From NCBI GenBank assembly GCA_034770075.1, contig CM068382.1, forward strand, positions 87,537,766 through 87,601,765: a stretch of DNA of 64,000 bases. Direction: 5' to 3'. This DNA is from Aralia elata (Eukaryota; Streptophyta; Magnoliopsida; Apiales; Araliaceae). Positions 12,108-23,813 of the stretch are shown one piece after another. The position numbers and the translations under genes are program-made. Each line of letters begins with the position of its first letter. Position 1 is the stretch's first letter. A model generated the notes under the pieces. The model worked only from the letters and a program-made list of their open reading frames with translations, was not told where the DNA came from and did not search any database.

Positions 12108-13214
12108 TTGTCTGTGGGCGTAGTTTTTTTAATAAATTTGGAATCCCTATTTTTGTGTGCAGATGATCCAAATGCTCCCATTTTTTCGATTAAAATGGTG
12201 TATGGTGGAAAGTTTGACGAGAAAGGGTATGTGGGGGGAACAATTAAGTTTTTTGATTATGTCAAATTAAATCATCTGAGTTATAGGGAATTGAGAAATA
12301 TGGCAATGGAATTGGACTTTGTTGGGGATTTATCATTTTACCACTTTGTGCCTGAGAACGGTTATAGATGCCTTAATACTGTAAAAGATTTGTGTGTCAT
12401 TAAATTTTTTATTCTTGAATCAAAAGAAGTAGAAGTGTGTATGGTTAGTGAAGAGCTAGGTAATGCAGAGGTGGGTAATTTAGAGCTAGGGGAAGAACAG
12501 GTTGGGAGCAATGATGGGACAACTGATAAAAGGAAAGAAAAGGTTGATGACTTTAGTGGTGGTGATAAAGACAATGGGAAAGAACATAATGGGAGTGATG
12601 CTGAGTGTAGTGACACTAATAGTGAAGGCTCTACATATGTGACAGCATTTAGTGATAGTGCATATGAGGAGGATGATAAAAACTATGAAAAGAATGTTGA
12701 TAGTGATATTGAGTTTGATGGAGTAGGTGTAAATGATAAGGGGAAAGGGAAAGAAAAGGAAAAGGGAAAAGAGGTTGTTAGTGAATTGGAATCTGATTTT
12801 GTAGAAGAAGACCTCATAAGTGAAGACATACCAAGAATGCAGATAAATGATGATGAGGATGGGCCTAAATGGCCAGTCTTTAATCCTACGACAATGATGG
12901 ATGATCCTAAGTTTGAGGAGGGGATGTTATTTGCAGACAACAAAGTTTTAAAGAAAGTTGTGGTAGCACACTCAGTGAAACATGGGAGAGCAGTGAATGT
13001 ATATAAGAATGAGAAATATAAGGTGGGGTTCATGTGCACTCCCCCATGCCCATGGAAAATATATGCTGGAAAATTACAAAAAAAGAACACCTTGCAGATT
13101 AAGAAGATCAATTTGACACATACTTGCCCTAGGATCCACAAAATTAAGGGTGTGACAGCTGTGTGGTTAGCTGAGCAATACTTGAATGAGTTTAGAAGAA
13201 ATCCAAAGATGTAG
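12108..13214 (+). CDS. Open N-terminal part of the MULE transposase
   Basis: This is the 368-codon open stretch of the transposase pseudogene. It holds the PB1-like domain (about residues 28-120), an Asp/Glu/Lys-rich low-complexity linker (about 120-260) and the MuDR zinc-binding domain with CTPPCPW (about 275-360). It ends at a TAG in a position where related proteins continue, and homology resumes in the same frame just after it. The acidic linker is normal for this family. Confidence 0.75.
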   Translation: MSVGVVFLINLESLFLCADDPNAPIFSIKMVYGGKFDEKGYVGGTIKFFDYVKLNHLSYRELRNMAMELDFVGDLSFYHFVPENGYRCLNTVKDLCVIKFFILESKEVEVCMVSEELGNAEVGNLELGEEQVGSNDGTTDKRKEKVDDFSGGDKDNGKEHNGSDAECSDTNSEGSTYVTAFSDSAYEEDDKNYEKNVDSDIEFDGVGVNDKGKGKEKEKGKEVVSELESDFVEEDLISEDIPRMQINDDEDGPKWPVFNPTTMMDDPKFEEGMLFADNKVLKKVVVAHSVKHGRAVNVYKNEKYKVGFMCTPPCPWKIYAGKLQKKNTLQIKKINLTHTCPRIHKIKGVTAVWLAEQYLNEFRRNPKM

Positions 13215-14655
13215 GCATCCACTTTTGTGGAGACAGTATGGAATGATCACACCATTCAAATATCTCCATTCCAAGCATTCAGAGCTAGGGCCAAGGCTAT
13301 GAAGATGATTGAGGGCAATCATTTGGAGCAATATCAGTACTTGTGGAAATATATTGCTGAGTTAAAAAGATTGAATCCTGGGAGCACTGTTGAGGTACAA
13401 ATTGAGCCTGGTACCTTACTTGGTGGGAAACCTTAGTTCAAGAGGATTTATGTATGCTTGGGTGGGTTGAAGGAAGGATTTAAGCACTGCAGGCCTATAG
13501 TTGATGTTGATGGAACATTCTTGAAAAACACAAATGGAGGTATCTTGTTAACAGTTGTGGTATTGACTCAAACAATAATATGTATCTAGTAGCTTATGCA
13601 ATAGTAGAGGGAGAAACATATGACAGTTGGTTGTGGTTTTTAGGATTATTAAAAGATGATTTGGGAATTGTGAATGATTATGGTTGGACATTTGTATCTG
13701 ATAAACAAAAATGATTGATTAATGCATTTGAAGAATTAGTCCCTAACTCAGAGAATAGGTTTTGCTTTCAGCATTTGCATCAAAATTTTGCAAATGCAGG
13801 GCATAAAGGAATGGGATTGAGAGAGTTGTTGTGGGATTGTGCAAAAGCTACACATCCTAAAAGGTTTAAGGACGGTATGGAGGCACTAAAAAAAAGAGTG
13901 TTGAGGCTATGAACTGGCTACAAGATAAACCTGCAAGCCAATGGTCAAGATCACATTTTAGCACATACCCCAAGTGTGATATCTTGACAAACAACCTATG
14001 TGAAATTTTTAATAACATAATCAAGGGGGCAAGACAAAAACTAATTCTGAGTATACTAGAAGATATTAGAGATTTGCTAATGAAGAGATTAAATAGTAAC
14101 AAGACAGTATGCCAAAGATGGTTTGGGGACCTTTGTCCCAATGCACTTGAGAGACTAGAAAGAGCTAAGAAATATGTAGGAGATTGCATTGTTACCCCTG
14201 CAAATGACCACATGTTTCAAGTAAGGACAGTGTATGCGGACTAATATACAGTCGATATAGATGCAATGGGTTATAGCTGCAAAAAATGGGACATGACATG
14301 CATACCTTGCAATCATGTCATCTCATGTATGGTTTTTAAAAACCTAGACCCCGCATATTTTATGAATGATTTGTACAAGATAACCACTTACAAGAAGATT
14401 TATGAGCCTTGTATAGCACCAATGTGTAGTGCAGACATGTGGGATGATAGCTAAGTGGAACATAATCTAACATTGATGCCTCCCAAGTTTAATAAGATGT
14501 CTGGTAGGCCAAAAAACATAAGGAAGAGAAACATAAATGATCTTGCAACTAGTTCTGGTAACTTAGGGAAAAAATTCCAAGACTCTTTCAGATGCAGAGT
14601 GTGTTGGCAATATGGGCACAACTCCAAGTTCCATAAGAAAAAAAATACATACTGA
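12108..14655 (+). pseudogene. MULE transposase (PB1-like N-terminus), decayed
   Basis: Domains in order: a PB1-like N-terminus (VYGGKFDEKGYVGG), a long acidic linker, the MuDR plant zinc-binding domain (MCTPPCPWKIYA, then LTHTC) near 12950-13200, the MULE catalytic domain (VDVDGTFLKN; FCFQHLHQNFA) at 13440-14100, a SWIM zinc finger (CIPCNHVISC, 14300-14335) and a CCHC-like knuckle (CRVCWQYGHNSKFH). Stops interrupt the frame at 13212, 13434, 13712, 14242 and 14452, with frameshifts near 13556 and in an A-run near 13888. The start is uncertain: ATG 12108 opens the frame, but 12195, directly before VYGGKF, is more typical. It cannot make a full transposase. Confidence 0.9.
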
Positions 14656-14968
14656 GGGAGATGCAAGGGAAGATGAAAGAGTAGAAGAAAGGGAAGAAGC
14701 AAGGGAAGAACCTATTGAAGTGGAGCTAACATAACCTAGCACTGATGAGTTTTCAGAATCACAACAACATTCAATACCTCAACCGCAACAAAGAGCAAAA
14801 CTGTAATTATGTAATCCCAAACAGCAACACTCTATACATTTACTTTTGTTTTGGGTCTATTTATAACTTTTGTTATTTGGATGTAGGTGAGAAGGTCCAA
14901 TACTCATGATGAGCTACAGAAATCAGTAAGGGTCTAGTTAGTGTTATAATGAATTTACTTACTATGTA

Positions 14969-15347
14969 CTCCCTCTGTTCCTAGAAGATTGTCGTTTTAG
15001 GGAGTAATTTTTGTTCCAAAAAGATTGACGTTTTGAGTTTATCAATGCAGATGGAGTAATTTTTTCCAGCTTTACCCTTATTTAAAGTTCTCCTACGTAA
15101 TGATTTTTCTCAAAGAAAACAAAACCCTTATTAGTTGTTGAAATGTCTTTACAAATATCTTCCCTTCCCAATACTTCTTCTTCATAATCTCATGGTTGGT
15201 AATATACACCTTTTTGGAATTTACAAAGTTAATAATTAGTTGAGATAATTAAAACAAGGGTAATATAGTATTTTTCATAAGGAGTAGTTGCATTCCTTAA
15301 TCTACGTGAATTAACCTTAAACGACAATCTTTTAGGAACAGAGGGAG
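14969..15347. mobile_element. Stowaway-type MITE
   Basis: A 379 bp element with TIRs CTCCCTCTGTTCCTAGAAGA on the left and, reversed on the right, CTCCCTCTGTTCCTAAAAGA. It is flanked by the TA duplication (14967-14968 and 15348-15349) expected of Tc1/mariner-related Stowaway MITEs. It is non-coding and nested inside the MULE. Confidence 0.93.
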
Positions 15348-15394
15348 TATATTTATTGTGAAATTTACTATGCTAACCTAACTCATGTAGGTTG

Positions 15395-15620
15395 GGAGTA
15401 ATGAGGGGGGTTCGAATGCAGTTAATGCTCCAAGACTTCAAAGTCCTGTCAAGTTTAGAATGCCTCTAGTAGGTGTTACCATACCAGACCGAAACTGGTT
15501 GTTGGCTGGTGTACCACAAACTCAGGATACTTTCAAAGGGACACCAATTCTGTTTAAGAGGGGAAAAGTATGTAACACTAACGAATGTGAAGTCAGTCCT
15601 CCATGAATGTCAGTCAACTG
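15395..15620 (+). pseudogene. Possible last exon of the MULE transposase gene
   Basis: After the Stowaway insertion the plus strand reads a short stretch with FRMPLVGVTIPDRNWLLAG, which fits the variable C-terminal tail of PB1-type MULE proteins. A splice site upstream cannot be fixed because the MITE lies between. A weak assignment based on position and absence of another explanation. Confidence 0.35.
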
Positions 15621-16241
15621 ATACTAAGGTTTGCAACAAAAAGAAGAAGAAGATAAAATGAAGGCTTATCACTTTTCAGTAGTCGACTCTTATATTAATA
15701 CTTTTGGTCTTATTAACTAGGGTGCTGGGTTAATGTTTTGGCTCTTATTAAGTAGGGTGCAGACTTGTCTTTTGGTCAAACATGTGAAGTTTGACAGTAT
15801 GTAATTATTACAACTGAACTCATTAGTTTGCTTGCTTGTGCATTATGATGGGAATGTTTTGGTTTATTAGACATGTGAGATTTCTACTTGCTTGTGAATT
15901 ATTCTGCAGATTTTGTTTTTGGTTTGTTAGTCATGTGGGATAGCACCAATGCTTGTGATTTATGCCGGGAATTATTTTGGTTTATTAGTTTGATTTATAG
16001 TGGGAATGTTCTGACAGTGTTTTGGTTAATTAGTCATGCTTTGTCTTTGTTTTATTTTCATGTGGGTTTGTTTTTCCTAAGTTTTTAAATATTTACTTTA
16101 GTTTGAACTCTGTTTTTAAATGCTTTGTTACAGGAAGAAAGGATAAGTTTTGTTTTGCTCAAGTTATTATGCCATTTGCAGAGATAAGGAACGATCACAC
16201 TTTTAATTCAATTTCATGCATTTGATTGTCATTACATAAAT

Positions 16242-16640
16242 TCAGTCAGTACTACAATTACATGGGGTAATAATCCATGTTACAATTATGATAGCTATGT
16301 ACATCTTTTCTCTTCTTAGTAGCTTTTTGATTTCATCTTCAATTGCAGCAACTCTCCTCACCAATCCACCATCTGTTGGAGGTTCATACCACCGAAAGAA
16401 ACCACATCCATCTTAAAAAAAATTAGAAATTTTGTTAGTCCGCAAACGGTAGCTTAACAGGATGCGCGCAGAAGAAGAAGAAGAATAAGAAGATTTCTGG
16501 GAAAACTTACCCCTACGAATTAGCAAGCTAGAAACCTTCTTCCCGGATTTTGCTCGGTGTATGATGTTCTCAACACTGTCAGAATATGACAGTGGCAAAG
16601 CACCGCAACCATTGAAGGTTTGTAACTTTTGCTCTTTCCT
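16242..16640 (-). pseudogene. GRF-type zinc-finger gene carried by the MULE
   Basis: On the minus strand one exon (about 16640-16513) encodes a CHC start, then YTEQNPGRRFLAC, the GRF zinc-finger core. After an intron with GTAAG at its start and AG near 16414, a second exon encodes DGCGFFRWYEPPTDGG and a charged helix (EDEIKKLLRREKM), then a hydrophobic run (IAIIIVTWII) and a stop at 16242. That order (GRF finger, coiled coil, C-terminal hydrophobic segment) is common in small plant GRF proteins. A TAA in the finger (about 16525) breaks it. It faces the transposase gene. Confidence 0.65.
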
Positions 16641-16687
16641 CCTCTCCTTCTCTACCTTGACATGGGTCTTCTTCTGCTCTTGTGTGG

Positions 16688-16710
16688 ATATATATATATA
16701 TATATATACA
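16688..16710. repeat. Short (TA)n tract in the MULE
   Basis: About 11 TA units. Unlike most TA tracts in this window, no foldback element is attached. Confidence 0.7.
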
Positions 16711-17072
16711 TATGATTTGGCGGGGAATGAGCACAGTGGTTGGAGGGAACTGATGTTGGAGGGAGTACTTTATTGTATTAATAGATATTAATATACTACT
16801 TAATCTAATTAATCAGGCAGTCAACTTGTATTAGTAGATATTAAGGTTTTATATAGTCAACTGTATAAAAATCTGGTCAAATCCGTATTATACATAGACC
16901 ATCGGAATACGTGGTAGTTCAGGTCATATTTTTTGTCAGAAATTACAAAAGGGTCACTTATGCTTACTTATGTGTACTTTGGGTAGCGGGATAAAAGCGT
17001 TTAAACATCGGGGTACGAATGGTAAAAGGGTGTATACTTCGAGGTCGAATTTGCAATTAACCCTATATCAAA

Positions 17073-17342
17073 TTACAAACCTAAAAAAACTATGACATGT
17101 ATTTTTTCCCAAATACATACACTTTTATTTTTAATTACATTACTTTTTTGAAGTTATTTTTTTTCTAATAAGTTATGACATAAATATTATCACATCTCAT
17201 ACTAGTAATTAAGGAAGTGGGTTTCATTGGATTGCTGCTGAGATCGGAGGCATATGGATGAAATGTCGACGAATGTTTCAATAATCGCTGGCTTCTTAAC
17301 AAAACCTATGAAATCCAGCCAATAATCCTCCATTTCTGATCT

Positions 17343-17346
<4 letters not shown>
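17073..17346. other. Intergenic DNA before a TA tract
   Basis: AT-rich; no gene is supported. It leads into the (TA)n run at 17347-17399. Confidence 0.5.
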
Positions 17347-17399
<53 letters not shown>

Positions 17400-17401
<2 letters not shown>

Positions 17402-17644
17402 AAGCTTTCTAAAGCGAACCTTAACAAGCGAACCAAAGACGAACCGTCGTCTTTGGTGTTTCAAAGACGAACCGTCGTCTTTGGTGTTTCAAAGACGAAC
17501 CGTCGTCTTTGGTGTTTATGGCGACGATTCGACCCGTCGCCGTAGCCATGTAGTTTTTGGCGACGGGTTGAATCGTCGCCATAGACACCAAAGATGACGG
17601 TTCGTCTTTAGTTCACTTTTTAAGAGTTCGCTTTTGAAAATTTT

Positions 17645-17646
<2 letters not shown>
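17400..17646. mobile_element. Foldback element F1 in a (TA)n tract
   Basis: A 247 bp hairpin between two (TA)n runs (17347-17399 and 17647-17675). Ends: GGAAGCTTTCTAAAGCGAAC on the left, GGAAAATTTTCAAAAGCGAA reversed on the right. Inside are three AAAGACGAACCGTCGTCTTT-like small palindromes and a pair of GGCGACG...CGTCGCC palindromes. F6 (35815-35969) shares the end and the core. It is non-coding and presumably mobilised in trans. Confidence 0.85.
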
Positions 17647-17675
<29 letters not shown>

Positions 17676-17678
<3 letters not shown>

Positions 17679-18860
17679 AATGATGAGGTTCAAGAATTAA
17701 GCCATTAAGGTCTACATAGATCGGAGCTAGGGAGGGGAAAAAGGGAGGAAATCTCATCCATATGCTTCGAAAGTGTGGATGAGGTGAAGATCGGAGGCAT
17801 TTTGCAGATCGGAAATCTCACTGCTCCGAACAGAACATGGAGAGTTGGAGCGACATTAGCTTTCCGTTGAAGAATAGCTCGTCGGTGAGGAGCATCATCA
17901 CCGAAGCTTTTGGCTTTCGATGTTTGGGTTTTCATATTTAAGGCCGTAAAATGAACCAAATAATTTGGGCTGAATTTGTACTCACTCGACTAAAAGTTCG
18001 GTTCGAACTTAACTCGAAATATAAATAATTCAAATATAAGTAAATTTTAAAGTTCGATAAATTACTCGAATCTGCTCAAATTATAATTTTCTATTGATAC
18101 TCGAATTATATTCGTTCGAAAAGTTCAAATTGCTCGGGCTCAATTCGAAATCGTGCTCGACTCGGTAGCTAAACGAGTTTCAATCAAAATTTATTTTATA
18201 CTCAATAAATTTTGTGAACTAAATCTAAGCAACTCAATATTCGACTCGACTCGGTTCATTTACATCCTTATCCATATTATTATTGAATGAACAAAATAAC
18301 TTTTTGATTTTGTATTTATTTATTAATTTGTTATTTTACTTTTTTGCCCTTTCATCTTATTTCTTTACATGAGCTTTGTCATGTCGCAAATATCCATCTG
18401 TCTTTGTTGCTTAAAAATTGATTCTAAAAGCTAGTTAGGATAAAACAGAGAGTCATACTTGGTCAAACGACGTCTATTAAAAAAAGTTAAAATAAATTAT
18501 CTCTCTTGATTTTGATGTTTAATTGAAAAAATTTGAATTTAGTTATTTAAAATAGAAAATAAGCGTAAATTTATTGGTTTTTACTATCATTTACCCTACA
18601 TATGTACAAAAGAACTATCACAGACCTTTTAATTAGAGATGCTTATTTTGTCTGATGTTTTGTAATTCTATAACGGCCTTATCTAAATCTCATGGATTCG
18701 CCAATCATGTAATCATGGATTTCATTGGGTGTTAATAAAATTTCTTTTTGCCGATTAAAAAAAAGAAAAAAAGTTGCAACATCGACAGACATACTGATAT
18801 TACATGCCCATTAATTCGTGTATAACTAAATGCATGGAAAGATAATACAAGGTTAACAAC
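17676..18860. other. Intergenic DNA with a TCGA-rich repeat
   Basis: 17985-18270 is rich in TCGA, CTCGAA and GACTCG strings and resembles an abundant unclassified plant dispersed repeat ending near a TTTACATCC motif. A minus frame at 17705-17959 (84 codons) matches nothing I know. The rest is AT-rich and featureless. Confidence 0.4.
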
Positions 18861-18884
18861 CCAAAGTAGTAGGTTCTAAATCAT

Positions 18885-18985
18885 CTACCCCTAGAGAGAA
18901 GGGATTCAGCCATAGAAGATGTTTGACCAGCAACAGCATCAAATCATCTCCCACTGGAGAGAAGGGATTCAGCCGTAGAAGAAGA
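18885..18985 (-). repeat. Duplicated receptor-kinase C-terminal coding segment
   Basis: The segment encoding the last residues, AESLLS then GR-stop, occurs twice 63 bp apart, so the two copies are in the same frame. The gene stops in the first copy (18944). The second (about 18893-18919) now lies in the 3' untranslated position and also ends in a stop. Confidence 0.85.
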
Positions 18986-20973
18986 ATAAGACATGGCAAA
19001 ATCGTCAAATCCTACGTTCTGTGCAAATGTTAGACCAGCAACAGAAATACCAAATGATGATAATTCTGGCAGCTCTGCATGCCCCTCTAAGTATTGCACA
19101 ACTGGCTGCATACTTGGCCTACCCATAGGCACTGCATTCGAGCACAACAAGCCAAGCTTCAATACCAACTCCACTTCCTCCGCAACATAATTAGTACCCA
19201 AATTACGATCAACTACTTGAAATATTTCGCCTTTATTCCAGCAAGAAATTAAAACACCCAATCAACCAAAATTAGATTCTCATGCGCCGCTAGCACCTCT
19301 ATTGGCCTTTTTGCACAAACAACCTCAAGTAAAAAGGCACCAAAAGAATACACATCGGTGCTAGTTGTGGCCTTCCCAGTTCTACTATGTTCAGGGGCTA
19401 GATAGCCAAGAGTTCCAACAATATGAGTAGTTTGAGGATCAGTTCCATGATCATACAATCTTGCGAGCCCAAAGTCACCTAATCTTCCATTTAGTTCATC
19501 GTCTAACAAAACATTGCTAGCCTTCACATCTCTGTGAATCACCACTTGCTCCCACTCTTGATGTAAATAGTTGAGCCCTGCTGCTACACCTTTGATTACC
19601 CGAAATCTCTGGCTCCAATTGAGGGTGAACTTTGGTTGGTCATACAAAAACTTGTCCAAACTTCCATTGGACATAAAATCATAAACTAAAAGTAATTCAC
19701 CTTTTCGCCTACAATAACCCAAGAGCGGTACTATATTCCGATGTCTAAGCCGGCCAATACTCACAATTTCCGAGATAAATTCTTTTATTCCTTGTCTTGA
19801 TTCATGGGACACCTTCTTCACTGCAATCTCAATTTTAGAGGTGGATAACACTCCTCTATAAACCTTACTAAAACCTCCGGTTCCCAATAACTCCTCGTCT
19901 ATGAACCCTTTAGTTGCAACATACAAATCCTTATACTTGAATCTATGAGGACCATATTCCAGTTCCCAATCTTCAAGAACTTCTGCAAACCTCCTCTTCC
20001 TCCTAATATAATAAACTATGCTTGAGATTACTATTGACAGCAGAAATGTCGAAATCAAAGGCAACCCAATCGTCAAAAGTTTTGATTTTTTCTTAGGTCC
20101 AACTCGGGGAAGCTTAGGAAGTTGGGACGGATCAAGCTTCCTAGCCATGCCATTCAGCATAAAGCTCCATCCCAGAAGATAATGGAATGTGAGAATTGAA
20201 CCAGTGGAGGAAGAAAAGCCCACATACATTTCTTCGTTAATAATTGGAGAAAGATCATAATGCAAAGATAAGAGTGGTTTCTTCGGCTTAGCAACATTGA
20301 TTGGAGCTAACGTGACATTAATTTGCTTCACTAGGCCACCATATTCCACCCAAACTTGGATTGGGTGTCCACTCATAAGTGTCAAGTTCTTTAACTGCCC
20401 ATTATTGTTTTGATAAAAAGCTGCAGGGTATGATAGATTAGACTTTAAGCCATTAATATCAATCCCAACATGGTTATCATTAATATCACCAAATTCTCTA
20501 CTTTGAACAGTATCCAGCTCCACAATAAAAACATTGTTGGTGTCATTCCCATTGTTGAACTCATTAAAAAGACCAAGATACTAGCGCGAACGAACTCCCG
20601 GAAGGCCTTTTATGGATGCAATCATGAAAGCAATTCCTTGACCGTTCAATTTTGGATATTCCAAGACTATGGCAAAGACGAAAGTGGTGGAGAAAGAGGA
20701 AACTAAAGTACTAGTTCCATTTGGATTTGGTGAAGAGTTTTTGTTGAATTGGATTTTTTTGGAGTAAAAGGCATGGCCTTTTTGTTGTGTGGTGCCATTG
20801 GTTAACTTCAAAAGACCTTTTAGTGTGAACTCGGCTGCACCGTCAAGGCTTATCAGGTTCCTGGATCGGAAGCCATTGAAGGTGAAATTAGTATCTTGAG
20901 AATTACAATATACCAATAATGTAGGAGTATATAGAAGAAGATGTAGTACAAGTATGAAAAGTTTGATTAACAT
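18944..20973 (-). pseudogene. L-type lectin receptor kinase (LecRK-IV-like), two lesions
   Basis: A single-exon plasma-membrane receptor kinase. In order: signal peptide (LFILVLHLLLYT), legume-lectin ectodomain (FNGF near residue 33; VGIDINGL; VGFSSSTG), transmembrane helix (LISTFLLSIVISSIVYYI) and an RD-type Ser/Thr kinase. The kinase has the glycine loop LGTGGFSKVYRG, the lysine of IAVKK, HRDVKASNVLLD, DFGLARLYD and the APE of LGYLAPEHSRTGKA. Total length near 680 residues is normal. A TAG at 20581-20583 sits in the lectin domain, just before the usual YLGLFN strand. A 1-base frameshift lies after LVDW near 19250-19262. Reading continues in frame across the stop, so the gene is young and decayed little. 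Start: first ATG before the signal peptide. A TATA-like CATAAAAA lies about 70 bases upstream. Confidence 0.93.
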
Positions 20974-20989
20974 TTCTAAATATTGGCTA

Positions 20990-22640
20990 GGCTAGACACT
21001 TGTTCTTGAATAAATATTTGGTAATATCTTGTATGTTTTTATGCTGAGAGCAGGGTACGGTGTAGCATGGCATGCAACAGATTTAAGGTCCTAAAGCCTT
21101 GAAGAATAGTCAATGTAGTGACGTACCCTTGTGATCATTACATTGCTTACCTTAATGATGCAATGGAAAATAGAGACAAATTTTCATAAAAGTCTTGACA
21201 GGCTTATTGAAATGGAGAAACATTTTTTTTTTCCTCATCAAAGTCGTAACAAATTTTCATAAAAAGCTCATGTGTTAAAAAAATACAAATAATTACTCTG
21301 ATCACTTTAGATAATAACATAAAATAACATACTACATTCAAATTTATAATCACTATTCCATTATTATATTTTTATTATTATACTAAACGTACACTAAATT
21401 AGAGGGTAAAAATAAAGCTAATATATATCATTAAATCAATTAAAGAGTTTAATGATATTTTTAGTCCTGTTCAACTTAAAATTGCAGCGGAACATAACAA
21501 ATGGCATCGACGTCACGTAGATCTATATATTTTATAACCTTCATAATCTTATGTGAACTTAAAGCTTCAACCAATATTTTTAGTCCTTGTAACATACCAC
21601 ATCATCACTAGTTTTGTGGTATGAACATCCAAATCAACGGTTTAAATTCTAACAGCCTCTCCTTTGCACTACGTGCCAAAGATATTTATTTGTAAACACC
21701 AATCAACAAGTATTAACATAACAAGCCTCTCTTTGCTGTGACGCCTGAACCCAAACATCCGGGTACCCCTCAAACCGAATCTGGTGTTTATCTACGGTAC
21801 ATCCCATTCCATAACAACATAATAGACATGAATGTAATTACTATTATTTTTACCACAAAACGTCTCTACTCTCCAATCCCAGGTTCTAATACCATTCAAC
21901 ATCTTTCCATAAATACAATTTTTGAAGTCGTAATATAACAAACATCTAGGGATAGAGGGGGGGTTTAAGGGGCAAATAAACTATGACGCCATCTAGACGT
22001 TTCATAACTTGCCCTTTCCTTGTCCTTCACCGGAACCTTCGGCCCCGCTCGGACTTAGCGGCAATGGTTTATATAAGCATGAAGGAGCACTTCCAAACGC
22101 TTGCCCAGCTAGTATAAAAAGTTGAATAATCACAACATTATCATCAATAATATCATTTACTTCGACAAACTAAACAATAGTGTGGTTAAATATCTCTGAG
22201 TTAATCAATAGAATCCTACATTGTCTTAGTTTTTAATTAATTTATTTTTGAAACGAACATTGATTGGTCCATAAGAGACCTTGAATCTTTCTTTTGCTTT
22301 ATATGAAAAGGTACACAGCATTATAACTAGCCAAAACCGTCTATACTTAACGAGCAACTTCTAGGTGATCTACTTAGCCTATTTGTTTCTATGTTAGATT
22401 CAACCACTCAAGCTGGAAACGAACTATATGCGTTTGTTTTTAGGCGCAAATGCACCGATGCTTGCCTGAATAACTGACTAAAAAACTGCCCCTTAATATT
22501 TGGGTTGTTCATCTCATTCATCGTCTCGGAGTCCGTACCATGCACAAACTAGTGTTATTTGATTTTGTCCCTTTTAATTTGCAGCTTTTTAAAATTTAAA
22601 TTGTGATATCAATATATTCTATGATTAACAGTTTTGTTCT
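20990..22640. other. Intergenic DNA upstream of the receptor kinase
   Basis: Mostly AT-rich. A less AT-rich block at about 21736-22130 starts TGTGACGCCTGAACCC and may be an old LTR fragment, but I cannot find its partner or a target duplication. No gene is supported. Confidence 0.4.
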
Positions 22641-22642
22641 TA

Positions 22643-23012
22643 TTACTTTCTTCATTTCTTTTTATATGTCATTTGTAGATTTAAAGAAAGAATTAATGAC
22701 TTAATTTCTCTTAATATTCTTAAATATTAATATTAATTTGTTTGCTTCTCTTTCATCTTTTCAATAAATTTTAGAATGACAATATTAAAAATTAATTTTT
22801 ATACCCAACTTAATCAATAAGACACAATATTAATTATATTTTAAATCTATGTGTTTGCTCTTACAACGTCAATCAAAAAGAGACAAAAGCAGTAACAATA
22901 CTTCTAAAGGAGGTTAATATATTAACTATTTACATCAATTTTAAGTTTTAGTATCTCCGAAAGTAATTATGGAAAAAATTAATTGATATTTTTGTGTGAA
23001 AATGAGGGAGTA
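22643..23012. mobile_element. Decayed Stowaway-like MITE
   Basis: The left side resembles a diverged CTCCCTC-type end (ACTTTCTTCATTTCTTTTTA then ATGTCATTT). The right side ends AAAATGAGGGAGTA. About 370 bp, non-coding. Only end similarity and size support the call. Confidence 0.5.
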
Positions 23013-23323
23013 TTAAAATAACATAGTGCTATTTTTAGCGCGGTAAGTATCTTCTTAACGCAATTTACAACTTGTGTGATACACATTCAGACAAGTTCGC
23101 GCAAAAAATCACTTATTGCTCGGAAAATTTCATTTCCACTAAAATATTTATATTAAATATCATTTATAATTTAAATTTATTATCCCTAACATGACTCATT
23201 AAATAGAATTAGGAAAAAAAGGCCTTATTTCCAAACCTTTGCCCTTTGTCATATTCCCTTAATTACAGTGAGCTCTACATCCATAAAATACATGGTCCTG
23301 CGTGCATGTGACTGGTGGTAATA

Positions 23324-23813
23324 TACTTCTATTGCAAGACTTCGACAATGGAGTCGTTGGGTAGTAATCAGGCCTCATACTTATCTTTCCGTTGTCACAT
23401 TAGTCCAATTAATATGAATAATAAGTCGGCACATGCGTAGACAAGTCTAGCACAGTTTTTTAAGTCGAGAGAGACTGTTTTGAAATCGAAAGAAAAACAG
23501 TCAGTATAACGTACGGAGATAAATAGACAAGTCTAGCACATTTTTTAAGTCGAGAGAGAGTTTTGAAATCGAAAGAGCCCAACAGTCAGTATAACATACG
23601 GAGATAAATATATTGATCTACTATTTTGTAAAAAAAAAAAAATTAATATTGCCTCGGTTTTGAATTATTAGACTAATATTGACTTTCTAAAAGTCAATTT
23701 AAACCATTTTCAAATTTAAATAAAATAGAGAGTTTACCAAACCCTTTGTGTGTTTTTGTGCGATAAACCCCTCCGGTCGAAGTCCTATTGCAAGAATTTG
23801 ACAATAGACTAAT
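23324..23813. repeat. Left copy of a direct repeat flanking a nested insertion
   Basis: 23324-23609 (containing TAGTAATCAGGCCTCATACT and ACAAGTCTAGCACA) and 23692-23812 (GATAAACCCCTCCGG; ATTGCAAGAATTTGACAATAG) both recur, in the same orientation, at 29491-29790. Within it 23438-23609 is an 86 bp tandem duplication. The order of the two blocks differs between left and right, so this is not a simple target duplication. Confidence 0.8.

Larger units (their letters stand above)
11385..17063 (+). mobile_element. MuDR-type Mutator-like element (MULE)
   Basis: A 5.68 kb element with terminal inverted repeats of at least 100 bp. The left end starts GGTTTAGTTACAAATTCG and the right end, reversed, starts GGGTTAATTGCAAATTCG. 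Both then carry ACCTTTTTACCATT-like and CATCGGGGTA-like blocks. A perfect 9-bp target duplication, TATATCAAA, lies at 11376-11384 and 17064-17072, the size expected for Mutator elements. It carries a decayed transposase on plus (12108-14655) and a GRF zinc-finger gene on minus (16242-16640). A Stowaway MITE (14969-15347) inserted into it later. Confidence 0.95.

Noticed and set aside
12683..13222. 179-codon minus frame inside the MULE transposase
   Set aside because: Antisense shadow of the acidic linker and zinc domain on plus.
15473..15661. Separate small lysine-rich protein gene
   Set aside because: It overlaps the likely C-terminal tail of the MULE transposase in another frame.
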